Shown piece by piece: positions 27,684 to 35,440 of a DNA stretch of 42,959 nucleotides (its first letter is position 1; the number at the start of each line of letters is the position of its first letter). Position numbers and translations under genes: made by a program. Where the stretch lies: positions 1 to 42,959 of the forward strand of contig JBKBKN010000024.1 of NCBI GenBank assembly GCA_046294625.1, in the 5' to 3' direction. The notes below the pieces were generated by a model that saw only the letters and a program-made list of their open reading frames with translations, was not told the origin of the DNA and made no database searches. This stretch comes from JBKBKN01 sp046294625 (GTDB taxonomy: Bacteria; Bacteroidota; Bacteroidia; M30B66).

Positions 27684-28649
27684 ATGAAAGCCATAGTTCA
27701 TACACAATATGGCTCGCCTGATGTAGTTAAAGTGATGGAAGTTCCTAAACCCATTCCGAAAAACAACGAGTTATTGGTTAAGGTTGTCTCTTCTACTGTA
27801 AATCGAACAGATGCAGGTTTGCGAAGTGCCGAGTATTTTATTTCTCGATTTTTTACCGGGTTTTTAAAACCCAAACAGTAGATATTGGGGTGTGAGTTTG
27901 CAGGCATTGTTCAAGATATTGGACAACATGTGACAACTTTCAAAATAGGTGATAATATTTTTGGTTTTAACGATAAAACCTTTGGCGGACATGGAGAATA
28001 TTTAAAAATTGCCGAAACAGATGCCATTGCTACTATTCCTGATGAATGCAGCTTTGATGAAGCAGCTGCATTTACAGAAGGTGCTCATTATGCCTTAGTT
28101 GATATCAGAGCTGCTAAAGTCAAACGAGGCCAAAATGTTTTGGTCAATGGTGCAACCGGTGCCATTGGTTCTGCGGCGGTGCAAATATTAAAGCATTTTG
28201 GAGCAAGAGTAACTGCAGTGTGCGATACACCAAACGTGGATTTGGTAAAATCTTTAGGGGCAGATGAAGTGATAGATTACCAAAAACAGGATTTCACTAA
28301 AACAGATGCTAAGTTTGAATTCATCTTTGATGCTGTAGGAAAAAGCTCATTTGGCAAGTGCAAACCCTTATTAACTGCAAAGGGGATTTACATTTCAACC
28401 GAATTAGGAAAAAATGCAGAGAATATATTTTATGCGTTATCAACACCACTTTGGGGTGGAAAAAAATTGTTATTTCCCATTCCATCCATTTCTCAACAAG
28501 ACGTAATCTTCCTAAAAGAGCTTGTTGAAAAACGTGAATTCAGACCTGTGATAGACCGAAAATACAGGATGAATCAAATTGTAGATGCCTACAAATATGT
28601 TGAATCTGGCCAAAAGATTGGAAATGTAATATTGAAAATCACCGAATAA
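27684..28649 (+). pseudogene. NAD(P)-dependent alcohol dehydrogenase / quinone oxidoreductase, broken by TAG
   Basis: The frame of 321 codons is interrupted by TAG at 27879-27881 (codon 66). Before it is the GroES-like domain start (MKAIVHTQYGSPDVVKVMEV, VSSTVNRTDAGLRSA); directly after it the domain continues (ILGCEFAGIVQDIG), then the Rossmann motif (VNGATGAIGSAAVQILKHFG) and the C-terminal KIGNVILKI. It is a zinc-free member of the medium-chain dehydrogenase/reductase superfamily. The natural codon was probably Lys or Gln. The downstream part from TTG 27885 could be translated alone but would lack the first half of the substrate domain. Everything other than the stop is well kept, so the mutation is recent. 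Confidence 0.8.
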
Positions 28650-28780
28650 ATCTTTTCGTAGCTCCTAAAAATAACTGGTCGGAAGGAATGCAAGTGAATT
28701 GCTTTAAATAAAAATCATTAATTAAATTTTGACTAGGCTTGTTTTCCAAGTTTCCCAATTCTTTCGAGCAATTAATCCGC

Positions 28781-28788
28781 TATATTTG
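28781..28788 (+). promoter_or_regulatory. -7 promoter box of the thrS operon
   Basis: TATATTTG matches TAnnTTTG exactly, 18 bp before the thrS ATG. No good -33 box at 19 nt spacing. The short leader leaves no room for a T-box-type attenuator. Confidence 0.55.
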
Positions 28789-28806
28789 CAGCCCTAAAAC
28801 AAAAGC

Positions 28807-30759
28807 ATGATTAAGATTACCCTGCCTGACGGTTCTGTCAGGGAATATGAAAGTGGTGTAAGCAGTATGGATATTGCCAAAAGCATTTCCGAAGGTTTGG
28901 CGCGTAACGTGCTAGCGGCGAAGGTTAACGGCGAGATAGTAGATGCTAATCGCCCGATTAACAAGGATGCCAGCTTTCAACTACTCACCTGGAATGATAC
29001 CGATGGCAAAAAAACCATGTGGCATTCTTCAGCTCACTTGATGGCGGAAGCCTTGGAAGCGCTCTATCCCGGAGTGAAATTTGGTATAGGCCCTGCTTTG
29101 GAAAATGGATTTTATTACGATGTGGATTTGGGAGAACACACCATTTCTTCCAACGATTTTGATGCCATAGAGCAAAAAATGCTGGAATTGGCAAAGCAAA
29201 AAAATACCTATCAGCGTCAGGAAGTCCCTAAGAAAGAAGCCATCGAATATTTTAAGCAAAAAGGTGATGAATATAAACTCGATCTGCTCGAAAATCTGAA
29301 TGACGGGGAAATCACCTTTTATCAGCAGGGCAATTTCACAGACTTGTGTCGTGGACCGCATATTCCCGATACAGGCTTCATCAAAGCAGTGAAACTAACC
29401 AATATTGCCGGAGCTTATTGGAAAGGCGATGAGAAAAACAAACAATTAACTCGTATTTATGGCATCACTTTCCCTAAAAAGCAAGAGCTTGACGAATACC
29501 TGCTCATGCTCGAAGAAGCCAAAAAACGCGATCACCGAAAACTCGGAAAAGAACTCGAGCTTTTCACCTTTTCTGAAAAAGTAGGCCAGGGTTTGCCTTT
29601 GTGGATGCCCAAAGGAGCTGCCTTACGTGAGCGTTTGGTAGATTATTTGAAAAAAGCGCAGATGGCCACAGGCTATGATCAGGTAATCACCCCACATATT
29701 GCGCACAAAGACCTGTATATCACTTCAGGACATTACGAAAAATATGGTGCAGACTCTTTTCAGCCGATTAAAACCCCGGCTGAAGGCGAAGAGTTTTTCC
29801 TCAAGCCAATGAACTGTCCGCATCATTGCGAGATTTACAAGTCCAAACCACGGTCTTACAAAGATTTACCGATTCGCTATGCCGAATTTGGAACAGTATA
29901 TCGTTACGAACAAAGCGGAGAATTGCACGGTTTGACCCGTGTTCGTGGATTTACACAAGACGATGCCCATATTTTCTGCCGTCCCGATCAGGTGAAAGAA
30001 GAATTCATCAAGGTGATTGATCTGGTATTCATGATTTTCAATGCTTTGGGCTTCGATGACTACATCGCTCAAATTTCGTTGCGCGACAAAGAAAATCGAG
30101 CAAAATACATTGGCTCAGAAGAAAATTGGAACAAGGCAGAAGCAGCAATTATTGAAGCGGCTGCCGAAAAAGGTCTAAAAACCATCGTGGAATATGGCGA
30201 AGCCGCCTTCTATGGTCCCAAACTTGATTTCATGGTGAAAGATGCAATCGGTCGCAAATGGCAGTTAGGAACCATTCAGGTGGACTATAATTTACCCGAA
30301 CGATTCCAACTCGAGTTCATGGGCTCCGACAATCAAAAACACCGTCCGGTGATGATTCACCGCGCACCTTTTGGTAGTTTGGAGCGTTTTGTGGCCGTTT
30401 TGATTGAGCATTGTGCCGGCAATTTCCCCTTATGGTTAACCCCTGAACAAGCAGTAATTTTGCCGATTAGCGACAAATTTAATACCTATGCAAAAAAAGT
30501 TTTTGATAAGCTGAAAATTTCCGATATTCGCGCCGCAATTGACGACCGTGACGAAAGAGCGGGAAAAAAGATCAGAGAAGCGGAAATGAACAAGTTTCCA
30601 TTTATGCTGATTGTGGGTGAGAAAGAGGAGCAATCCGGCGAAGTTTCGGTCAGAAGGCATGGCGGCGAAGACCTTGGAGCAATGAAAGTGGAAGCTTTTG
30701 CAAAATTGGTTCAAGAAGAAGTGGCCAAACAATTAGGAGAGAATTTAATAAATATTTAG
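28807..30759 (+). CDS. thrS: Threonyl-tRNA synthetase
   Basis: A 650-aa class II aminoacyl-tRNA synthetase that charges tRNA-Thr. The N-terminal TGS domain (1-62) is followed by the editing domain with HSSAHLMAEAL near residues 73-83, the catalytic core with KPMNCPHHCEIYK near 332-344 (zinc Cys), RYAEFGTVYRYE (motif 2), and HRAPFGSLERF (motif 3), and the anticodon-binding domain with LPISDKF. Full family length. First gene of thrS-infC-rpmI-rplT. Its TAG stop overlaps the ribosome binding site of infC. Confidence 0.98.
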   Translation: MIKITLPDGSVREYESGVSSMDIAKSISEGLARNVLAAKVNGEIVDANRPINKDASFQLLTWNDTDGKKTMWHSSAHLMAEALEALYPGVKFGIGPALENGFYYDVDLGEHTISSNDFDAIEQKMLELAKQKNTYQRQEVPKKEAIEYFKQKGDEYKLDLLENLNDGEITFYQQGNFTDLCRGPHIPDTGFIKAVKLTNIAGAYWKGDEKNKQLTRIYGITFPKKQELDEYLLMLEEAKKRDHRKLGKELELFTFSEKVGQGLPLWMPKGAALRERLVDYLKKAQMATGYDQVITPHIAHKDLYITSGHYEKYGADSFQPIKTPAEGEEFFLKPMNCPHHCEIYKSKPRSYKDLPIRYAEFGTVYRYEQSGELHGLTRVRGFTQDDAHIFCRPDQVKEEFIKVIDLVFMIFNALGFDDYIAQISLRDKENRAKYIGSEENWNKAEAAIIEAAAEKGLKTIVEYGEAAFYGPKLDFMVKDAIGRKWQLGTIQVDYNLPERFQLEFMGSDNQKHRPVMIHRAPFGSLERFVAVLIEHCAGNFPLWLTPEQAVILPISDKFNTYAKKVFDKLKISDIRAAIDDRDERAGKKIREAEMNKFPFMLIVGEKEEQSGEVSVRRHGGEDLGAMKVEAFAKLVQEEVAKQLGENLINI

Positions 30760-30763
30760 GAGG
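30758..30763 (+). promoter_or_regulatory. Strong Shine-Dalgarno that fixes an AUA start for infC
   Basis: A perfect AGGAGG overlaps the thrS stop codon and lies 7 nt before ATA 30771. Such strong sites are unusual in Bacteroidota and compensate for the poor start codon. Confidence 0.7.
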
Positions 30764-30770
30764 AAAACAT

Positions 30771-31331
30771 ATAGCAACAGAAAACACCGGCTTTAAGCGG
30801 AATTTCAATCCAAAAGCCAAAAAAGAAGATGCACACCGGATCAACGGTAATATTAGAGCTGCACAAGTAAGGCTTGTAGGAGAAGGCATTGAGCCTAAGA
30901 TCTACAGCCTAAGTGAAGCCCTTAAGATTGCCCAGCAGATGGAACTCGATTTAGTGGAGATTGCACCAAATGCAGAACCACCGGTATGCAGAATCATTGA
31001 TTATGGTAAGTTTCTTTACGAACAGAAAAAGAAACAAAAGCAGATGAAACAAAACGCTGCTAAAACAGTAATCAAAGAGATTCGTTTCGGCCCAAATACC
31101 GACGACCATGACTTCAACTTCAAGTTGAACCATGCGAAGAAGTTTCTTCAAGAAGGTGCAAAAATCAAAGCCTTCGTGTTCTTTAAAGGAAGAACCATCT
31201 TGTTTAAGGAAAAAGGAGAAATTCTCCTGATGAAATTTGTGCAGGAGCTCGATGATTTTGGAAAAGCGGAAAGCATGCCGGTGATGGAAGGTAAACGAAT
31301 GATTGTGTTTATAGCTCCAAAGAAGAAGTGA
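30771..31331 (+). CDS. infC: Translation initiation factor IF-3, rare AUA start
   Basis: A 186-aa protein. The conserved N-terminal domain (FKRNFNPKAKKEDAHRING, then IRAAQVRLVGEG) lies upstream of the first ATG (30939), so the true start must be earlier. The only start consistent with the AGGAGG at 30758-30763 is ATA at 30771, giving ATENTGFKRN. In other bacteria infC starts with AUU or another rare codon that IF-3 itself discriminates against, which gives autoregulation; the same is inferred here. The C-terminal domain has EIRFGPNTDDHD, HAKKFLQEGAKIKAFVFFKGR and PVMEGKRMIVFIAPKK. IF-3 binds the 30S subunit and checks start-codon pairing. Confidence 0.9.
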   Translation: MATENTGFKRNFNPKAKKEDAHRINGNIRAAQVRLVGEGIEPKIYSLSEALKIAQQMELDLVEIAPNAEPPVCRIIDYGKFLYEQKKKQKQMKQNAAKTVIKEIRFGPNTDDHDFNFKLNHAKKFLQEGAKIKAFVFFKGRTILFKEKGEILLMKFVQELDDFGKAESMPVMEGKRMIVFIAPKKK

Positions 31332-31371
31332 GTGTGAAAGTAAAAATGTAAATCAATATAAATAGCGAACA

Positions 31372-31572
31372 ATGCCTAAAATGAAAACAAATTCCAGTGC
31401 AAAAAAGCGTTTCACGCTTACTGCCACCGGAAAAATTAAAAGAAAAAGCGCTTTCAAAAGGCACATTCTGACGAAGAAAACCACCAAGCAAAAACGCCGT
31501 CTCGGACACACTGCTTTGGTTTCCGCAGCAGATGAAGGCCTGGTAAAAAGAATGCTTTGTATCGGTAAATAA
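31372..31572 (+). CDS. rpmI: Ribosomal protein bL35
   Basis: A 66-aa, very basic large-subunit protein. The signature MPKMKTNSSAKKRF is followed by TGKIKRKSAFKRHILTKK. Third gene in the standard infC-rpmI-rplT order, 40 bp after infC. Confidence 0.97.
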   Translation: MPKMKTNSSAKKRFTLTATGKIKRKSAFKRHILTKKTTKQKRRLGHTALVSAADEGLVKRMLCIGK

Positions 31573-31653
31573 GTTTAAATGTTTAACCAGATGCCCGGCA
31601 TCAAGTTTCTTGCGTGAAGTAAGGGCGCCGTTCATCAAAAAAAAAATGACAAA

Positions 31654-31998
31654 ATGCCAAGATCAGTCAACAACGTGGCGTCGAGAGCTCGCCGTAAAAA
31701 AGTTCTCAAGCAGGCAAAAGGCTTTTGGGGTCGCAAGAAAAATGTGTGGACCGTTGCAAAAAACGCCGTTGAAAAAGGTTTAACCTATGCTTACCGTGAC
31801 CGCCGCACCAAAAAACGCGAATTCAGAGCGCTTTGGATTCAACGTATCAACGCAGGTGCACGTGAGCATGGTATGTCTTACAGTGAGTTTATGGGTAAAA
31901 TCCACGCCAACAATGTGGAAATCAACCGTAAGGTGCTTGCTGACTTAGCGATGAACAATCCGGAAGCTTTTGCCGCGATTGTGAAATCACTGAACTAA
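31654..31998 (+). CDS. rplT: Ribosomal protein bL20
   Basis: A 114-aa basic protein that binds 23S rRNA early in 50S assembly. Signatures are MPRSVNNVASRARRKKVLKQ, AKGFWGRKKNVWT and RDRRTKKREFRALWIQRINAG. In other bacteria L20 represses this operon by binding its own mRNA; no operator structure was looked for in detail in the 81-bp leader. A terminator follows at 32020. Confidence 0.97.
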   Translation: MPRSVNNVASRARRKKVLKQAKGFWGRKKNVWTVAKNAVEKGLTYAYRDRRTKKREFRALWIQRINAGAREHGMSYSEFMGKIHANNVEINRKVLADLAMNNPEAFAAIVKSLN

Positions 31999-32019
31999 GT
32001 TCACTCTTAACAGAATTTT

Positions 32020-32045
32020 AAAAGCCCCAGAATGGGGCTTTTTGA
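32020..32045 (+). terminator. Rho-independent terminator of thrS-infC-rpmI-rplT
   Basis: AAAAGCCCC pairs with GGGGCTTTT around AGAAT and is followed by T residues. It starts 22 bp after the rplT stop. Confidence 0.9.
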
Positions 32046-32240
32046 GTTTATAGACATTGTAAAATATATCGGAAATATGTTCAATCAAGCCCAAAGACAA
32101 AATAATTCTTTGACTGGTTGTTTGAATAAATTGGTCGAACATGAACTTTCTTATAAAATCCTAAGGAATGATGCCGACATTTTGGTTTTAGAAAAACAAT
32201 TGTATTATTGCAGCTAAGTGTAAAAAAAACAATTTAACCA

Positions 32241-33632
32241 ATGAATATATCCATACCCAACATTGCCAAATTACTTCCGGCAATCATACTTTCATCAACC
32301 CTTACCGCACAGCAACCAGAAGTGAAGCAAATCAGAAACTTAAAAAGAGGTGTGGCAGAGTTTCAACATGCTACCCCGGAGTGGTCATTCAACTCGAATA
32401 TGTATGAAGTCAATATTCGTCAATTCAGCAAAGAAGGCACTATCAACGCTTTTGCTTCTCATTTACCCCGTTTGCAGCAAATGGGAATAGGAATTATTTG
32501 GTTGATGCCGGTGCAGCCCATTGGCTTAAAAGAACGCAAAGGCAGTTTAGGCAGTTACTACTCTATTCGCGATTATATGGCCATAAACCCTGAAATGGGC
32601 ACCATGCAGGATTTTATCACCATGGTGAAAAAAGCGCATGACTTAGGTATCAAAGTTATTTTGGACTGGGTGGCTAATCACACTGCCTGGGATCACCATT
32701 GGATGCAAAGTAATCCGGAATTTTATACCCGTAATGAGAAAGGTGAAATGATACCGCCGGTGGCCGACTGGACCGATGTGGCCGATCTGAATTACGACAA
32801 TCCGGAACTCCGCCGCGCAATGACTGATGCCATGCTCTTTTGGGTAAAAGCTGCAGACATTGATGGTTTTCGTTGCGATGTGGCCGATATGGTTCCTGCA
32901 GACTTCTGGCGGAATATCAGAAAGGAGTTGGATGCAATCAAACCTGTTTTTATGCTGGCCGAAGCTGAAAATACCGAAGTACACGAAAATGGCTTCGATA
33001 TGACCTATGCTTTTTCGCATCACCACATCATGAACGATATCGCTAAGGGCGAAAAAGATGCCTTGGCTATTGATGCTTATCGTGCTGAACAAGAACAAAA
33101 ATTCAAACCTGAATACACCCGCATGTATTTCACTTCCAGCCACGACGAGAACTCATGGAGTGGCTCGGAATACGAGCGCATGGGTGATGGCGCCTTAGCC
33201 TTTGCCGTGCTCACCTTTGGCATGGACGGCATGCCTATGATCTACTCAGGCCAAGAAGCAGCATTAAATAAACGACTCGACTTTTTTGAAAAAGACGAAA
33301 TCAAATGGGGCAATTTTCCGCTACAAGATTTTTACACGCGTTTGTTTAAATTGAAAGCTTCAAACAAAGCTTTGCATCACGCCGGCAGAGGTGGACGATT
33401 TATTAAAATTAAAACATCAAACGACAAGGATGTTTATGTGTTTGCCCGAGACACAGGTGAAGATAAAGTATTGTTTATTCTCAATCTCAGCAACCGTAAT
33501 CAAAGGTTAAACATCAACGATGCCAACCTTGCTGGTGATTACAAGGAGCTCTTTTCAAACAGCAACAAAAAATTCTCCGCTAAAGAACGATTGAATCTGA
33601 AGCCTTGGGAGTATCAGGTTTGGGTAAAGTAA
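32241..33632 (+). CDS. Secreted GH13 alpha-amylase family glycoside hydrolase
   Basis: A 463-aa enzyme with signal peptide (1-24, ending TLTAQQ). The (beta/alpha)8 domain shows region I DWVANHT, nucleophile Asp213 in GFRCDVADM, acid/base Glu241 in MLAEAEN, and transition-state Asp302 in SSHDENS, so the catalytic triad is complete. The C-terminal beta domain of about 80 residues follows. It hydrolyses or rearranges alpha-1,4 or alpha-1,6 glucans in the periplasm or outside; the precise bond specificity cannot be read from these motifs. It is monocistronic, with no Sus-type genes beside it. Confidence 0.92.
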   Translation: MNISIPNIAKLLPAIILSSTLTAQQPEVKQIRNLKRGVAEFQHATPEWSFNSNMYEVNIRQFSKEGTINAFASHLPRLQQMGIGIIWLMPVQPIGLKERKGSLGSYYSIRDYMAINPEMGTMQDFITMVKKAHDLGIKVILDWVANHTAWDHHWMQSNPEFYTRNEKGEMIPPVADWTDVADLNYDNPELRRAMTDAMLFWVKAADIDGFRCDVADMVPADFWRNIRKELDAIKPVFMLAEAENTEVHENGFDMTYAFSHHHIMNDIAKGEKDALAIDAYRAEQEQKFKPEYTRMYFTSSHDENSWSGSEYERMGDGALAFAVLTFGMDGMPMIYSGQEAALNKRLDFFEKDEIKWGNFPLQDFYTRLFKLKASNKALHHAGRGGRFIKIKTSNDKDVYVFARDTGEDKVLFILNLSNRNQRLNINDANLAGDYKELFSNSNKKFSAKERLNLKPWEYQVWVK

Positions 33633-34192
33633 ATATAGCTACTAAACAACTTGTTTTTATTATATATCTAATGATTAACCGCAACGATACCCATCAGTTT
33701 AAATAATATCGATTCTTAAAAACAGCAAATTTAATTCTAACTACAGGATCAAAGTTTTTGAGAGCATTTCTGTTCATCTGTGCCTAGGGCGCGGTGGCCG
33801 AGGTAAAGTAGCAGGCCACGTGTAAGAGGGAATTTGCTTTTTAGTAGTAATAGCAAGAAGGAGATTCATCCAGCTTCTTAGCTAATAAAGAAAAAGCAAA
33901 GGGAGAGCAGGATAATAACTTTACCCTTGAATTTCTTTGCTTACTTTCTTGTTTCAAGACAAGAACCGATCGTGCTTGCGAGCTCAATTTGACCTTTGAA
34001 AAAACACAACAAATTAAAGTAAGTAGCCGATGGCAATTAGGTATAAAAACGGACAATCATTTAATATCTTACTAACTTCTTCATATCACTTCGAATTGAT
34101 TTAGGTGAAAATCACGTTTGTATGGTGAAGTTATTCGCCATGCATCTTGAAAAATTAATTCAAGTTAAATGATGCTTAAAAAACATTAAACC
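33633..34192. other. Gene-free stretch with hairpins
   Basis: No credible gene in either direction. Two inverted repeats stand out: GTGGCC (33794-33799) with GGCCAC (33814-33819), and TCTTGT (33947-33952) with ACAAGA (33959-33964) in a run TTTCTTTGCTTACTTTCTTG of a kind I associate with dispersed intergenic repeats in Bacteroidota. An open frame of 71 codons on the minus strand looks random. Confidence 0.5.
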
Positions 34193-34193
34193 A

Positions 34194-34225
34194 TTGTGTA
34201 TTCTCTCCCCATAAAGATACTTTCG
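34194..34225 (+). promoter_or_regulatory. Promoter of the OmpA-like lipoprotein
   Basis: The -7 box TACTTTCG (34218-34225) has one mismatch to TAnnTTTG. TTG at 34194-34196 serves as -33 box with 21 nt spacing. ATG 22 bp downstream. Confidence 0.5.
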
Positions 34226-34247
34226 CGTCTGAAAAATTGAATACACT

Positions 34248-35174
34248 ATGCCAAAGAAAAAAATATGGCAAGCGGCTTCCCTTGCTGCTTTAATGATGTT
34301 TGCAGCATCATGCGCTCCCGTTTACAAATGCGGAGAGCCTAAACCTGACAAAAAACTATTGGCAGGAAAACGACTGAAAACAGTGGTAGCCGAAAGAGAC
34401 GAACTTTGCACCAACCTGAGCAATTCGAATCAGGAAAATGCAAACCTGAAACGCTCCCTTGAAGATAGCAGTGCTGAAAATCAACGTCTGCGGGGTGACT
34501 TGCGCAATACTAATCTTCGATTAAATGACCTGCAGCAAAATTATGACAAACTGATGAGCGATAACCTCTCACAAGCTTCTCAGTTTAATCAGGCGTTGAA
34601 ACAAAAAACAGAAGAGCTCGAAAACAAAGAACGCTTATTAACTGAAAGAGAACGTGCGCTTAATGACTTAAAGCAAAGAATTGCTCGTCAAGATTCCATT
34701 ACACAAAGACTTAACGATATAATTCGAAACGCCTTATTAGGCTTCAATTCCGATGAGCTCTCGGTAGAGATCAAAAACGGAAAAGTGTATGTGTCTATGT
34801 CGGACAAATTGCTGTTCCGTTCAGGCAGTGCAGCTGTGGAAACTAAAGGGCGTGAAGCGATTAAACTTCTCGCCGACGTGCTGAATAAAAACACTGATAT
34901 CGATATTCTCATCGAAGGGCACACCGACAATATTCCAATCCGCACCAATCAATTTCGCGATAATTGGGATTTGAGTGTGGCTCGTGCCACTTCAATTGTG
35001 AGAATATTAACCGACGAACATCGGGTGAATCCTGTGCGCGTGACTGCTTCGGGCAAAGGTGAGTTCCAGCCGAGAGCGGGCAATGACACGGCAGAAGGTA
35101 GAGCCCTAAACCGCCGCACCGAAATTATTTTATCACCCAAACTCGAAGAGCTAATGCAATTGCTGGGCAAATAA
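34248..35174 (+). CDS. OmpA-family peptidoglycan-binding lipoprotein with coiled coil
   Basis: A 308-aa protein. A lipoprotein signal ends in FAASC, with Cys22 as lipidation site. Residues about 50-155 form a long coiled coil (heptad pattern with many Asn, Leu, Glu). The C-terminal OmpA/MotB domain (about 175-300) has LLFRSGSA, IEGHTDNIPI, NWDLSVARA, VTASGKGEFQP and NRRTEIILSP, which bind the diaminopimelate of peptidoglycan. It should sit in the outer membrane and tie it to the cell wall across the periplasm. Monocistronic, with its own promoter and terminator. Confidence 0.92.
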   Translation: MPKKKIWQAASLAALMMFAASCAPVYKCGEPKPDKKLLAGKRLKTVVAERDELCTNLSNSNQENANLKRSLEDSSAENQRLRGDLRNTNLRLNDLQQNYDKLMSDNLSQASQFNQALKQKTEELENKERLLTERERALNDLKQRIARQDSITQRLNDIIRNALLGFNSDELSVEIKNGKVYVSMSDKLLFRSGSAAVETKGREAIKLLADVLNKNTDIDILIEGHTDNIPIRTNQFRDNWDLSVARATSIVRILTDEHRVNPVRVTASGKGEFQPRAGNDTAEGRALNRRTEIILSPKLEELMQLLGK

Positions 35175-35195
35175 ATCTTTTATATTTTCATTCCT

Positions 35196-35228
35196 AAAGC
35201 GCAGCAAGTCATTCTCCTGCGCTTTTTT
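35196..35228 (+). terminator. Rho-independent terminator after the OmpA-like gene
   Basis: AAAGCGCAG pairs with CTGCGCTTT (9 bp) around a 12-nt loop and is followed by TTT. It begins 22 bp after the stop codon. Confidence 0.88.
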
Positions 35229-35383
35229 ATTGGTTTACTCGCTTCGCTATTGTAATAATTCTTGTGAAGTAAATCAATCATAAAAACTCTCTCTCCCTTA
35301 AAGCAAAATGCATTAATCAAATCACCCCAATTCAGTACATTTTGAAAATAGGGTCTTTGTCTGATGATGCATTGCTGATGCGC

Positions 35384-35414
35384 ATTGCATGTTAGGTATA
35401 ATGCATTAATTTTG
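35384..35414 (+). promoter_or_regulatory. Bacteroidota-type promoter of icmF
   Basis: The -7 box TAATTTTG (35407-35414) is an exact match. The -33 box ATTG (35384-35387) lies 19 nt upstream. ATG of the mutase is 26 bp further. Confidence 0.7.
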
Positions 35415-35440
35415 CGAATAACATCACAATCAATGAATTC

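Noticed and set aside
25105..28649. Stop-codon reassignment as an explanation of the interrupted genes
   Set aside because: TAA, TAG and TGA all interrupt genes here, and the intact genes of the window terminate normally at TAA, TAG or TGA.
32032..32217. ORF of 61 codons after rplT
   Set aside because: Its ATG lies within the rplT terminator hairpin, the protein resembles nothing I know, and no promoter fits. At most a gene remnant (KLVEHELSYKILRND region).
33841..34056. Minus-strand ORF of 71 codons in the 33.6-34.2 kb gap
   Set aside because: Low-complexity composition, no family features, and it covers the TCTTGT/ACAAGA hairpin region; likely chance.
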